64,000 bases of DNA, from positions 1 to 64,000 of the forward strand of contig NZ_NRRY01000015.1 of assembly GCF_016583905.1 (NCBI RefSeq). Direction: 5' to 3'. Source of the DNA: Lamprobacter modestohalophilus (GTDB lineage: Bacteria; Pseudomonadota; Gammaproteobacteria; Chromatiales; Chromatiaceae). Below, one piece after another: positions 46,462-56,005 of this stretch; position 1 is the first letter of the stretch, and every line of letters begins with the position of its first letter. The translations under genes and the position numbers were made by a program. The notes beneath the pieces are model-generated. The model ran no database searches and was not told the origin of the DNA. It was given only the letters and a program-made list of their open reading frames with translations.

Positions 46462-47103
46462 TCAGTGCCTATTGGCGGCGTTGTAGGCGCGCTGCTCGAC
46501 CAGGTCGCACAGAATATGGCCGATGAGCATCTGTGCTTCTTGGATGCGAGCGGTATTGGCCGAGGGGACCTCGAGCCAAAGCTCGCAGCACTGTCGCAAC
46601 CGCCCACCGCCCGCGCCGGTCATGCCGACACGGTAGACCTGGAGCCGCTCGGCACGTTCCATGGCGCGCACGACGTTGGCACTGTTGCCCGAGGTTGACA
46701 TCCCGACGAGGACGTCGCCAGGACGGCAAAGCGCCTCCACCTGACGCGCAAATACCGACTCAAAGCCGTAATCGTTGGCGATCGAGGTCAAAACGGCGGT
46801 ATCGGTGGTAAGCGCAATCGCCGGGAGGCCAGGACGCTCCCGCTCGAAGCGACCGACCAGCTCTGCGGCCAGGTGCTGGCTATCGGCTGCACTGCCGCCG
46901 TTGCCCATCCAGAACACGCGGCCGCCGCGCTCGATGGCGGCGGAGACCTCGGCGGCAAAGGTCTCGATCGGGGCGCGCAGTTGCTCGAGCGCTTGCACCA
47001 GCTCGATATGCGCGCTCAGGGCGGAACTGATGGGATCGGGCTGGAGGCTGGTTTTAAGGTCGCTCGTTGACAAGGCGGCTCCTGTTTGGCGGGACGTTAC
47101 CAT
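46462..47103 (-). CDS. gmhA: phosphoheptose isomerase
   Basis: 213 residues of the SIS fold, converting sedoheptulose 7-phosphate to the manno-heptose precursor. Visible motifs are RVFWMGNGGSAADSQHLAAELVGRF, SIANDYGFESVFARQ and LVGMSTSGNSANVVRA. It lies 7 nt upstream of hldE on the same strand, so the two consecutive steps of heptose synthesis form an operon. A 73-bp repeat copy lies about 107 nt upstream. Confidence 0.95.
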   Translation of the reverse strand: MVTSRQTGAALSTSDLKTSLQPDPISSALSAHIELVQALEQLRAPIETFAAEVSAAIERGGRVFWMGNGGSAADSQHLAAELVGRFERERPGLPAIALTTDTAVLTSIANDYGFESVFARQVEALCRPGDVLVGMSTSGNSANVVRAMERAERLQVYRVGMTGAGGGRLRQCCELWLEVPSANTARIQEAQMLIGHILCDLVEQRAYNAANRH

Positions 47104-47427
47104 GAAACAATCGCGTCTCTTGCGGGTTGGCGACGCGCTCTGTCTTTTAGCCCGGTGCTGCGACGCATTAGCAGCGCCGTCTCAGACCCGCAATCACCAA
47201 GCTAAGAAAGCGTCCACCAACTGCTTCTCGATTTGAGCACCACTGTCCGCCAAGAATCGGGAAGTAGAAAATGGACGGCTACTAACGGTTTCCGTTTCAT
47301 GACGCCTAGGTGACCGAATGAAGGTAGCAACAGCGGCCGCTTCTTCACTATGCTCCGGGACCCCGCTCAGGGTACAACCAGCCGCAAAGAGGCGTCGCTC
47401 TCCAGTCACTCGCGCCGAGGATAATCC
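47104..47427. other. 324-bp divergent region before pstS and gmhA
   Basis: Divergent promoters must lie here. It contains the second hairpin repeat (47211-47283). I looked for a Pho box near pstS and could not identify a convincing one. Confidence 0.5.
47211..47283. repeat. 73-bp hairpin repeat, copy 2
   Basis: Same orientation as copy 1 at 44838-44910. The stem here is CTTCTCGAT with ATCGGGAAG, a single change that leaves a G-U pair. Conserved flanks include AGTAGAAAATGGACGG. Confidence 0.85.
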
Positions 47428-48498
47428 ATGAAACGACAAACCAACAGCCTGCTCATCAGCCTTTCAGCCTTGGTGCTGAGCGGGCTCTTGCTCCTGCCAT
47501 CGATGCTGCTCGCGGCCGAGAAACCGCTTCGCCTCTATGGCGTCGGGGCCACCTTTCCAGCCCCCTTGCTCTCGAGCTGGATGCACAGCTTCACCGCCGA
47601 GCACCCGCTCATCCAACCGGATTATCAAGGCATCAGCAGCGCCGGCGGTCTGCGGGATCTGGCCTCAGGCCACGTCGATTTTGCCGCTGCTGATTATCGG
47701 ATTCCGGAAGAGGATGCCGCCCAGTTGGCCGGGGGCATCATCCAACTGCCAATGGCGGCAGCAGGCATCGCCCTGATCTACAATCTGCCCGAGGTTGGAC
47801 AGCTGCGGCTGTCACGAGCTGCGCTGATCGGCATCTTTGGTGGCCAAATCGGGCGCTGGAACGATCCTCTGATCGCCAAGACCAACCCCAACGCCTCACT
47901 TCCTGACCTGCCGATCACCTTGGTAGCACGGGCTGGCGCGAGCGGAACCAGCTTCAATCTGACGGCGCACCTGAGTGCGATCAGTCCAGACCTCACCAAG
48001 CGCGTCGGCACCACGCTGACCCCGGACTGGGGCAAGGTGATCAACCGCGCGGGTGGACTGATCCGCGCCTCGGGCAATGACGGTGTCACCTCGCTGGTCC
48101 GTTCGATCCCAGGCTCAATCGGCTACGTCGCCTATCCTTATGCAGACTTCACCAACACACCAATGGCCGCGATCGAAAACAAGGACGGCCAGATGGTCGT
48201 GCCCACTGCGCTCAGCTTCGCAGCTTCGATGGCTGCGATCAGCCAGTCGCCAACGGCCACTGCGCTGATCGACCCCAGCGGCGAGAACGCCTATCCGTTG
48301 ATCGCGCTGTCTTACCTCATGCTGCGCAAGCACTACGATGATCCGCGAAAACAACAGGCGCTTGTCGACATCGTCGACTATGCACTCGGACCAGGCCAAA
48401 AGCTCGCCGCGCGTATCGGTTACATCCCCTTCTCAACCGGGGCGATCGAATACGTGCAACAGGCGCTCGAGCCGCTCAGGCAGACAGCGGCCCCGTAA
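47428..48498 (+). CDS. pstS: phosphate-binding periplasmic protein PstS
   Basis: 356 residues with a signal peptide (ending LLAA) and the PstS fold: LYGVGATFPAPLLSSWMHSF, QPDYQGISSAGGLRDLASG, VDFAAADYRIPE, ARAGASGTSFNLTAHLS and GSIGYVAYPYA. It captures phosphate for an ABC importer. No pstC, pstA, pstB or phoU is adjacent, and glgA follows on the other strand with only 5 nt between stops, so it is an orphan copy. Confidence 0.93.
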   Translation: MKRQTNSLLISLSALVLSGLLLLPSMLLAAEKPLRLYGVGATFPAPLLSSWMHSFTAEHPLIQPDYQGISSAGGLRDLASGHVDFAAADYRIPEEDAAQLAGGIIQLPMAAAGIALIYNLPEVGQLRLSRAALIGIFGGQIGRWNDPLIAKTNPNASLPDLPITLVARAGASGTSFNLTAHLSAISPDLTKRVGTTLTPDWGKVINRAGGLIRASGNDGVTSLVRSIPGSIGYVAYPYADFTNTPMAAIENKDGQMVVPTALSFAASMAAISQSPTATALIDPSGENAYPLIALSYLMLRKHYDDPRKQQALVDIVDYALGPGQKLAARIGYIPFSTGAIEYVQQALEPLRQTAAP

Positions 48499-48503
48499 AA
48501 CCG

Positions 48504-49973
48504 CTAGCGCACACGGATGTGCTGGTAGATATTCAGGTAGTCCTGTGCTGGCCTGGCCCACGAGTTGTCCATTCGCATCCCGTTGAGGCGTAGCTGGCGA
48601 AAATGATCGGGGTGCTGCTGCCACAGCCCAATGGCACGGCCGAGCGCGGATTCCAGCCCCTCGAAGGTCAGCTCATCGAAGACGTAGCCATTGCGCTCTT
48701 CGTAGGGGCGGTCGCTGTAGTTGGCGTCGAACACCGTATCCGCGAGACCGCCGACCCGTCGCACGATGGGCACGCAGCCGTAACGCATCGCGATCATCTG
48801 GGTCAGACCGCAGGGCTCGTAAACGCTGGGGATCACAATCATGTCGGCGCCGGCGTAGATCAGATGCGCCAGCTCCTCGTCGTAGCCAAGCTCAAGGTGA
48901 GCGTCAGGATGATCAGCCAGGGACTGCTTCGCATCCCAGAAGATGGCGTTGATCGCCGGCTCTTGGGCGCTGCCAAGCAGCACGAACTGCGCATCCTGCT
49001 GCAAACTGTAGTCGATGCTATGGCGAATCAGGTCGATCCCCTTCTGCCGATCAAGCCGGCTGACCACCGCGACGATGGGCTTGGGCGTATCAACCAGACC
49101 GAGCCGCTCGCGCAGGGCAGCCTTGTTCTCTGCCTTGCCTGGCAGCTTTTCTAGAGCGTAGTTAGTGGCGATAAAGGGGTCGGTCGCCGGGTTCCAGGTC
49201 GTGGTATCGATGCCGTTCAGCACGCCGCCGAACTTGCGGTCCTGGTCGCGCAGCACGCCCTGCAGCCCCATCCCTTGGTCGGTGTGCTGAATCTCCCAGG
49301 CATAGCGCGGCGAGACCGTGGTGACGAAGTTGGAGAAGACGATACCGCCCTTCATCAGGTTGACGGCCTGTGGGTTGCCCGGGTCTTGTAGGCGATCCGG
49401 CACCATCAGGCGGCCCACATCGAGGCCGTTCATCTCCAGCACCTTAGGCGTCGTCCAACCTTGATGACCCAGGTTATGCAGCGAGTAGCAGACGCGAGTC
49501 TTGTCCAGCCCGAGCGCGGTATAACGCTCGAACAAGAGTACCGGCACCAGCCCGGTTTGCCATTCGTTGCAGTGGATGATGTCTGGACACCTGCCAGAGG
49601 CCACCAGAAACTCGAGGATGGCGTGCGAGAAGAAGGTAAAGCGGTCCGGGTCGTCGGCATCGCCATAGATGGCGCCGCGGTTGAAGAAGCCGTGCTCGGA
49701 ATGGGCATCGATGAAGTAGCAGCGCAGCCCGTCAACCAGACCAACCTCGACATCACAATGCACAGCGCGGTCGAAGAACGGCACCCAGAGATCCGGGTGC
49801 TCGAGGGTCATGTCCTCGACCCGGTCGTAGCGCAGGCAGTCGTACTTGGGCAGGATGATCTCGACCTGGTGGCCTTGGGCCGCAAGCTCGCGGGATAGTC
49901 CCTGCACGAAATCGCCGAGGCCACCGGCCTTGGCAACCGGCGCGCACTCCGGCGTGGCCATCAGGATATACAT
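48504..49973 (-). CDS. glgA: glycogen synthase
   Basis: 489 residues, GT5 family. The ADP-glucose site KAGGLGD is at residues 15-21, and the acceptor and donor regions YSLHNLGHQGWT, VVSRLDRQKGIDLI and VIPSVYEPCGLTQMIAMRYG are all present. It extends alpha-1,4-glucan from ADP-glucose. Next to it on the same strand, upstream, is the DUF4912-like gene, a pairing that suggests a glycogen-related role for the latter. The stop is 5 nt from that of pstS. Confidence 0.95.
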   Translation of the reverse strand: MYILMATPECAPVAKAGGLGDFVQGLSRELAAQGHQVEIILPKYDCLRYDRVEDMTLEHPDLWVPFFDRAVHCDVEVGLVDGLRCYFIDAHSEHGFFNRGAIYGDADDPDRFTFFSHAILEFLVASGRCPDIIHCNEWQTGLVPVLLFERYTALGLDKTRVCYSLHNLGHQGWTTPKVLEMNGLDVGRLMVPDRLQDPGNPQAVNLMKGGIVFSNFVTTVSPRYAWEIQHTDQGMGLQGVLRDQDRKFGGVLNGIDTTTWNPATDPFIATNYALEKLPGKAENKAALRERLGLVDTPKPIVAVVSRLDRQKGIDLIRHSIDYSLQQDAQFVLLGSAQEPAINAIFWDAKQSLADHPDAHLELGYDEELAHLIYAGADMIVIPSVYEPCGLTQMIAMRYGCVPIVRRVGGLADTVFDANYSDRPYEERNGYVFDELTFEGLESALGRAIGLWQQHPDHFRQLRLNGMRMDNSWARPAQDYLNIYQHIRVR

Positions 49974-50010
49974 ACAACCGTTCTCAATCAGATAGCTAGA
50001 GGATCAGGGG

Positions 50011-51324
50011 TCAGGACTCGCGCTCGTCGACCGGCAGCCGCGGCAGCCGCGCGAGGAGCGCTGCCAGCAGCTCGTCGTCATCGAGCGCGACGCGAAACGA
50101 GAAGCGTCCGCCCGGCCCGACGCGAAACGGGTGCCCGCCAAGGTCGAGCAGGCTACCAGGCGCAGCGCTGCCGAAGACATGCAATTCACCACGGATCACA
50201 GCGCCCTCGCGGGATGGATACGGGGACAGCGGTCCACTGCCGCGCGAGACACGCGTTTCCGATGGCGCAACATCTTGCCGGTTTGGCAGCGCCTGGTCCA
50301 ATAGAACCTGCACTGAGTTGGTTTCGATGAACGGATCAGGGACCGGGTCTGGAGACGAATCAGGGGTCGAATCAGACCCCAGATCACCGGCTGTCCGAGA
50401 CTTCAGATCATCGGCCGCATCAGACGTCGCAGGCGCGACCCTGACCAGCGGAAAGGGGCTACCGCGCAACTCAGGACGCTCCGAGAGCGCCGCTAGGGAG
50501 AGATCGGGAAAGCGGGTCGCGGGCAGCAACCCGCTCCAGTCTTGTGCAGATCCCGGGCTACCACGATCAAGCGTTAGCGCCGCCGCAACGTCGACCTGCT
50601 CTGCTGCAACAGACCCCGCTAGCGGTTGCTCGGCATTACCCTTGACCAATGCTCCTGCGAGTGCCGAGGTCGGTGCGGGTGCCGATCCTAACGCCGAAGC
50701 TGGCGCCTGTGCCGCGCTAACGCTTGGACTCGACGTCAACATCGAATGACGATTGAGCGCCTGCAGATCAGCAGCTGAATCAGACAGCGGAGCGCCTGTC
50801 GAGGCCAGCCCTGCCGGGCGTCTCGGGGCCTCAGAAACAGGCTCGCGAGGAACCGAGATCGCTGGTGCTTGGGCAATGGCCAGCGCGTCCGATGACGCAT
50901 CGACTTGCGCATCGACTTGCGCAACGCCGGCGTCCGCGGTTCTAGGCTCGAGTCCGCGAGGCTCCGGAACCGCATCCAGGCGATTCGAGCGCGCCAGCAG
51001 CAGCCAGCCGCCGTCGCGCTGCCCTTCAAAACCAAGCTCGGCCTGCAGCGGGCCAACCACCGGCGCCTCGAAGCGAGCGTAGCCGGTAGAGAGGCTGCTG
51101 AGGTCGGCGAAGACCGCCTCGGCCAGACGGCCCCCTTCGCCATCGGCACGTCGATGACAGAGCTTGGCGACAGGCTGAAGCGCGGCAAAGGCCATGCGCG
51201 CCTGCTGGATCAACGCCGGATCGAGCGACCACTCGAGCGCGACACCACCACCAGCGATGGGATAGAGCACCAGCCGCGGTGCCAGATCTGGATTCGGGAA
51301 CTGCGCTGTGCGCTCAGGCGACAT
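50011..51324 (-). CDS. DUF4912-like protein with long low-complexity linker
   Basis: 437 residues. The N-terminal domain (about 15-120; RLVLYPIAGGGVALEWSLDP, ARMAFAALQPVAKLCHRR) and short C-terminal beta domain (about 370-430; REGAVIRGELHVFGSAAPGS, FRVGPGGRFSFRVAL) are the DUF4912 and all-beta elements seen in proteins encoded near glgA. Between them lies a roughly 250-residue Ala/Ser/Pro-rich linker. Cytoplasmic; no signal. 38 nt upstream of glgA, so co-transcription is likely. Function unknown. Confidence 0.72.
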   Translation of the reverse strand: MSPERTAQFPNPDLAPRLVLYPIAGGGVALEWSLDPALIQQARMAFAALQPVAKLCHRRADGEGGRLAEAVFADLSSLSTGYARFEAPVVGPLQAELGFEGQRDGGWLLLARSNRLDAVPEPRGLEPRTADAGVAQVDAQVDASSDALAIAQAPAISVPREPVSEAPRRPAGLASTGAPLSDSAADLQALNRHSMLTSSPSVSAAQAPASALGSAPAPTSALAGALVKGNAEQPLAGSVAAEQVDVAAALTLDRGSPGSAQDWSGLLPATRFPDLSLAALSERPELRGSPFPLVRVAPATSDAADDLKSRTAGDLGSDSTPDSSPDPVPDPFIETNSVQVLLDQALPNRQDVAPSETRVSRGSGPLSPYPSREGAVIRGELHVFGSAAPGSLLDLGGHPFRVGPGGRFSFRVALDDDELLAALLARLPRLPVDERES

Positions 51325-51395
51325 GGTCGCACTCCATGCGCGCGGCCGGGGTCATGGCAGCAGTGCGCCAGCTGAGCAAGCTGCGCCCTGTCTGC

Positions 51396-52793
51396 TCAGC
51401 GCGTTGAGGCACGCCGCGAGCGGGCGCGCGCAATCGCGGCATGGACCTGCGCCGGTGCGGTGCCGCCAATGTGGTCGCGAGCGGCCACCGAGCCATCGAG
51501 ACTCAGCACGTCGAAGACATCGCTGCCGATGGCGGGCGAGAAGCGTCGCAGCTCATCGAGGCTGAGCTGCGCGAGATCGCGGCCCTCCTGGATGCCATAG
51601 GCCACAGCCTTGCCGACGATCTCGTGCGCATCACGGAAGGCGATGCCCTTGAGCACCAGATAGTCCGCAAGATCCGTCGCGGTCGAGAAGCCCTGGCTGG
51701 CCGCTTCGCGCATACGCTCTGGTTTGCAGCGGAGCTTGGCCATCATCTCGGCGAAGACCTTGAGCGAGCCGCGTAGGTTATCGGCCGTGTCGAACAGCGG
51801 CTCCTTGTCCTCTTGATTGTCTTTGTTGTAGGCCAATGGCTGCCCTTTCATCAGGGTCAGCAGCGCCATCAGGTGGCCGAAGATGCGCCCGGTCTTGCCA
51901 CGAATGAGCTCGGGGACGTCTGGATTCTTCTTCTGCGGCATGATCGAGGAGCCGGTGCAAAAGCTGTCCGAGAGCTCGATAAAGGCGAACTGGGCCGAGG
52001 TCCAAAGGATCAGCTCCTCGGCAAAGCGCGATAGATGCATCATTAGGATCGAGGCGGCGGCGACGAACTCGATCGCAAAGTCGCGATCAGACACGGCGTC
52101 GAGCGAGTTCTCGCAGGGGGCGTCGAAGCCGAGCAGCTCGGCGGTATAGGCGCGGTCGATCGGGTAGCTGGTGCCGGCTAGCGCTGCAGCGCCCAGTGGC
52201 ATCTGGTTCATGCGTGCCCGGCAATCGGCGAAACGCCCGGCATCGCGCTCGAGCATCGCCTGCCAGGCCATCATGTGATGACCGAAGGTGATCGGCTGCG
52301 CGACCTGCAGATGGGTGAAGCCGGGCAAGATGGTCGCGGCCTCGCGCTCGGCGAGGTCGAGCAGCGCGTCTTGCAGCCGTTGCAGAGCTTCACTGATGGC
52401 ATCGATCTCGTTGCGCAGCCAGAGGCGGATGTCGGTGGCAACCTGGTCATTGCGCGAGCGCCCGGTGTGCAGGCGTTTGCCAGCCTCGCCAATCTCCGCT
52501 GTCAGCGCCGCCTCGATGTTCATGTGGACATCTTCGAGCGGCACCGACCAAGCAAAGCCGCCGGCCTCGATCTGCGCCTGGATGCGCCCAAGACCAGCCA
52601 CGATGGCCTCGGATTCCTCATCGCTGAGGATGCCTTGGCGCGCCAGCATGCGGGCGTGGGCGACAGAGCCGGCAATATCCTCGCGATACAGGCGCTGGTC
52701 GAATCCGACTGAGGCGGTAAAGGCCTCGACGAAGGCATCGGTCGGCTCGGAAAAACGGCCAGCCCAGGGTTTCGAAGCAGCACTCTCGGTCAT
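51396..52793 (-). CDS. argH: argininosuccinate lyase
   Basis: 465 residues of the fumarase/aspartase superfamily, splitting argininosuccinate into arginine and fumarate. Motifs: [57 protein letters not shown] and the signature [19 protein letters not shown]. The start is ATG 52793; no strong ribosome site. Divergent from hemC. A basic C-terminal tail ([11 protein letters not shown]) is slightly longer than typical. Confidence 0.97.
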   Translation of the reverse strand: MTESAASKPWAGRFSEPTDAFVEAFTASVGFDQRLYREDIAGSVAHARMLARQGILSDEESEAIVAGLGRIQAQIEAGGFAWSVPLEDVHMNIEAALTAEIGEAGKRLHTGRSRNDQVATDIRLWLRNEIDAISEALQRLQDALLDLAEREAATILPGFTHLQVAQPITFGHHMMAWQAMLERDAGRFADCRARMNQMPLGAAALAGTSYPIDRAYTAELLGFDAPCENSLDAVSDRDFAIEFVAAASILMMHLSRFAEELILWTSAQFAFIELSDSFCTGSSIMPQKKNPDVPELIRGKTGRIFGHLMALLTLMKGQPLAYNKDNQEDKEPLFDTADNLRGSLKVFAEMMAKLRCKPERMREAASQGFSTATDLADYLVLKGIAFRDAHEIVGKAVAYGIQEGRDLAQLSLDELRRFSPAIGSDVFDVLSLDGSVAARDHIGGTAPAQVHAAIARARSRRASTR

Positions 52794-53029
52794 CGCGGGT
52801 TCTTGCTCATGCGCCTTGCAAAAGCACCACCATAGTACAGATCAGTGTCCGGCAACAGCCTGAGATGGATGCGGAGCGCTGTCTGCGACCCTGCCGACAG
52901 GTTAAGCTAACGCGTTTCGCCCCGATTGACCGCTGCCAACGTCGGCGAGGTTGCATTTCGGTTACCTTTAGGGGTCGACTAGCCGTCGACTCAACTCATC
53001 ACGACCACCAGCCAGCTGGATTCGCTTCC

Positions 53030-54004
53030 ATGCCAGAGACCATTCGCATTGCCACCCGAAAATCCGCGCTCGCCATGTGGCAGGCAGAGCATGTTGCCGA
53101 CGCGCTGCGCCGCCTGCACCCTGGGCTGACGGTGGAGATCATCGGCATGACCACCCGCGGCGACAAGATCCTCGACGCGCCGCTGGCGAAGGTCGGCGGC
53201 AAGGGGTTGTTCGTCAAAGAGCTGGAGCAGGGCATGCTCGCGCGCGATGCCGACATCGCTGTGCATTCGATGAAGGATGTGCCGGTCGACTTCCCCGACG
53301 GACTGCATCTGGCCTGCATCCTAGAGCGCGAGGACCCGCGCGACGCCTTTGTCTCGAACAAGTACGCCGCGCTCGACGAGCTGCCGCAAGGGGCCTGTGT
53401 CGGCACCTCCAGCCTGCGCCGCCAGTGTCAGCTCGCGGTGCGGCGTCCAGACCTGCGCATCGAGCCCTTGCGCGGCAACGTCAATACTCGCCTGCGCAAG
53501 CTCGACGAGGGCGTCTACGACGCGATCATCTTGGCGGCGGCAGGCCTGATCCGGCTCGAGTTTAGCGAGCGCATCCGCTCGTTCATCGCGCCTGAGGATA
53601 GCCTGCCGGCGATTGGCCAGGGCGCAATCGGGATCGAGTGCCGAACCGACGACGAGCGCGTGCATGCGCTGATCGCCCCGCTGCATCATCAGCCAACCGC
53701 TGAGCAGGTCATGGCCGAGCGGGCGTTGAACGCGCATCTGAATGGCGGCTGTCAGGTACCGATTGCCGGTCATGCGGTGCATCGCGATGGCAGCCTGTAT
53801 CTGCGGGGTCTGGTCGGCATGCCGGATGGCTCGAAGATCATGCGTGCAGAGATCAGTGGCCCGATGGCCGATGCCGAGCGCATGGGTCGCGAGGTCGGCG
53901 AAGCACTGCTGGCTCAGGGCGCCGATACGGTGCTGGCCGCGCTCGCGCATGAGCCGGCTGATCCGGCGGCAGGCCAATCGTCGGAGTCTGCCTCACAGCC
54001 ATGA
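53030..54004 (+). CDS. hemC: porphobilinogen deaminase (hydroxymethylbilane synthase)
   Basis: 324 residues, full length. Joins four porphobilinogens into hydroxymethylbilane. Visible are [67 protein letters not shown] and Cys241 in [13 protein letters not shown], which holds the dipyrromethane cofactor. The start is ATG 53030; the open frame upstream to 52865 does not look like coding sequence. The stop overlaps hemD as ATGA. Confidence 0.96.
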   Translation: MPETIRIATRKSALAMWQAEHVADALRRLHPGLTVEIIGMTTRGDKILDAPLAKVGGKGLFVKELEQGMLARDADIAVHSMKDVPVDFPDGLHLACILEREDPRDAFVSNKYAALDELPQGACVGTSSLRRQCQLAVRRPDLRIEPLRGNVNTRLRKLDEGVYDAIILAAAGLIRLEFSERIRSFIAPEDSLPAIGQGAIGIECRTDDERVHALIAPLHHQPTAEQVMAERALNAHLNGGCQVPIAGHAVHRDGSLYLRGLVGMPDGSKIMRAEISGPMADAERMGREVGEALLAQGADTVLAALAHEPADPAAGQSSESASQP

Positions 54005-54789
54005 ACCTGACCTGTCCGCTGAATGGGCGCGGGGTCCTGGTGACGCGGCCTGCTGCCCAGGCCGAGCACCTCTGCCAGCTGATCCGCGAGGCCGGCGGCG
54101 AGCCGATTGCGTTTCCAACCTTGGAGATTCGCGCCACCGAGTCTCCCGAACGCGCGCGCCAGCTTCTGGCCGAGCCCTGGGATCTGATGCTGTTTGTCAG
54201 CCGCAACGCGGTCGAGTATGGGATGAAGCTGTCCCCGGCTGGCCTGCATTCAGGGCCGGATTCGGAACCGGCTCGTCGCCCCCTGCTCGGCGCCGTTGGT
54301 CGCGCCACCGCGGCGGCACTACGCGAGCAAGGTCTGGCGCCAGATCTGGTCCCAGCGCGCGGCTTCGACAGCGAGGCCCTGCTGGCCTTGCCGGCGCTGA
54401 CCCGGGTGGGCGGCAAGCGTGTGCTGATCGTGCGTGGCGAGGGCGGACGTCCACTGCTGGGCGAGACCCTGCGCGCGCGCGGGGCCGAGGTGGCCTTTGC
54501 CGAGGTCTATCGGCGCAGCCTGCCAGATGTCGATGTCAGCGCCGAGCTGTCGGCTTGGCAAGCGCGGGTCGGCTTCATCACCGCGACCAGCGACGAGGTG
54601 CTGCACAATCTCCTGCAGCTGATCGGCGGCGCGAATCAGGCCTGGCTGTTGTCGACGCCGCTCGTGGTGATCAGCGACCGCGGCGGCGCAACCGCGATGC
54701 AGCTCGGCTTCCGCCGGGTCGCGGTCGCCGAGGAGACGAGTGACGAAGGGCTCATCGATGCGCTTTGCCGATTGGCGATGAGCCGATGA
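54001..54789 (+). CDS. hemD: uroporphyrinogen-III synthase
   Basis: 262 residues, two alpha/beta domains. [32 protein letters not shown] begins the family, with [39 protein letters not shown] and [23 protein letters not shown]. It cyclises hydroxymethylbilane, so hemC-hemD form consecutive steps of haem/tetrapyrrole synthesis. Its C-terminal codons (RLAMSR) run into an 8-bp repeat array. The hemX/hemY genes often following are absent. Confidence 0.93.
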   Translation: MNLTCPLNGRGVLVTRPAAQAEHLCQLIREAGGEPIAFPTLEIRATESPERARQLLAEPWDLMLFVSRNAVEYGMKLSPAGLHSGPDSEPARRPLLGAVGRATAAALREQGLAPDLVPARGFDSEALLALPALTRVGGKRVLIVRGEGGRPLLGETLRARGAEVAFAEVYRRSLPDVDVSAELSAWQARVGFITATSDEVLHNLLQLIGGANQAWLLSTPLVVISDRGGATAMQLGFRRVAVAEETSDEGLIDALCRLAMSR

Positions 54790-54848
54790 GCCGATGAGCC
54801 GATGAGCCGATGAGCCGATGAGCCGATGAGCCGATGAGCCGATGAGCC
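54777..54848. repeat. 8-bp tandem repeat, 9 copies
   Basis: Nine perfect copies of GATGAGCC spanning the end of hemD; the stop TGA (54787-54789) lies inside the second copy. It fills most of the gap to the convergent reductase gene. Confidence 0.97.
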
Positions 54849-54879
54849 GAGCCTAAACCGACGGCTCCGGGCGCCGGGC

Positions 54880-55911
54880 TCAATCGGCCCGGCGGCTGTC
54901 GGCCGCATACTCGAAGGCATCCGAGAACAGATGCTCGATCGCCAATCCGGCGGCCTCGAAGGCGCTGCGACCGGCCTCAACCATTGCCGGCGGCCCGCTG
55001 AGATAGCAATCGAAGTCGGTCAGCGCAGGATGATCCTCGAGCACGGCTTCATGCACCCAACCGCTGCGCCCGGTCCAGTCGCGATCAGGCTCTGAGAGCA
55101 CCGGCACACAGCGAAAATTCGGATGCGCCTCGGCCCAGGCTGCCGGCAGCTCCGGCAGGTACAGATCGCGCTGCGAGCGCACCCCCCAATACAGGTGGAT
55201 CGGTCGCTCGATACCGCGATGAAAGGCATGCTCGAGCATCGCCTTGAGCGGAGCGAAGCCGGTGCCGCCGCCCACCATCAAGATCGGCCGCTCAGCATCC
55301 TCGCGCAGCACGAAGGTCCCCAGCGGGCCGCGGATGCGCAGGATGCAGCGCTCTTGCATCTGCTCAAAGACCTCGTCGCTGAAGCGCCCTCTCGGCACCC
55401 GACGCACATGCAGCTCGAGCAGCTCATCATCATGCGGCGGATTGGCGATCGAATAGGCACGCCGAGCGCCGTCACGCAGCATGAACTCAAGATACTGGCC
55501 CGCAACGAAGGCCAGCCGTTGGCCTTCCGGTAGCTTCAGGCGCAGACGCATCACATCGTGATTGAGGCGCGTTTTCTCGGCCAGCCGACAGGGCAGCGTG
55601 CGGACCTCGATATCGCTCAGGCGTTCGAGCTCGGCGACGCGCAGCACCAGGTCTGTGGTCGGCACCGCCTGACAGGTCAGGCAGGCATCCGCTGGTTGCC
55701 CGTCGAGCGCCGCGGTCTTGCCGTTCGGATACTGGACCTCACCGGCGAGCAGCTGTGCGGTGCAACTGCCGCAGGTACCCTGCCGACAGCCATAAGGCAG
55801 CCCAATGCGCTGCGCCGACGCGGCTTCGAGGATGGTCTGGTCGGGCGCGACATCGAATTGATGTCCAGCAGGCTCGGTGCGCACGGAGAAGCGCGTCGCA
55901 GAGACACTCAT
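54880..55911 (-). CDS. [2Fe-2S] ferredoxin-NAD(P)H reductase (CDP-6-deoxy-glucoseen reductase-like)
   Basis: 343 residues. The N-terminal plant-type ferredoxin domain has GLPYGCRQGTCGSCTAQLL and a fourth cysteine in ACLTCQA. The FAD domain has RAYSIANPPHDD. The NAD domain has PILMVGGGTGFAPLKAMLEH and YLSGPPAMV. The layout matches CDP-6-deoxy-delta-3,4-glucoseen reductases (AscD type), though here it could be a general FAD/flavin reductase; such genes are sometimes found near ubiD. Convergent with hemD across the repeat array. Confidence 0.88.
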   Translation of the reverse strand: MSVSATRFSVRTEPAGHQFDVAPDQTILEAASAQRIGLPYGCRQGTCGSCTAQLLAGEVQYPNGKTAALDGQPADACLTCQAVPTTDLVLRVAELERLSDIEVRTLPCRLAEKTRLNHDVMRLRLKLPEGQRLAFVAGQYLEFMLRDGARRAYSIANPPHDDELLELHVRRVPRGRFSDEVFEQMQERCILRIRGPLGTFVLREDAERPILMVGGGTGFAPLKAMLEHAFHRGIERPIHLYWGVRSQRDLYLPELPAAWAEAHPNFRCVPVLSEPDRDWTGRSGWVHEAVLEDHPALTDFDCYLSGPPAMVEAGRSAFEAAGLAIEHLFSDAFEYAADSRRAD

Positions 55912-56005
55912 GGGTCGTTCATACTCCAGGGCTTGGCGGTGATGGGATGACCCTTACCTTGGGGCATGATGACCTGGAATCGAAGCGACCAAGAGGGCAG
56001 AGGTG

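Noticed and set aside
47290-47427. Pho box upstream of pstS
   Set aside because: No pair of CTGTCAT-like half-sites with correct spacing was found.
54777-54848. CRISPR or palindromic repeat array
   Set aside because: Contiguous octamers with no spacers and no cas genes.
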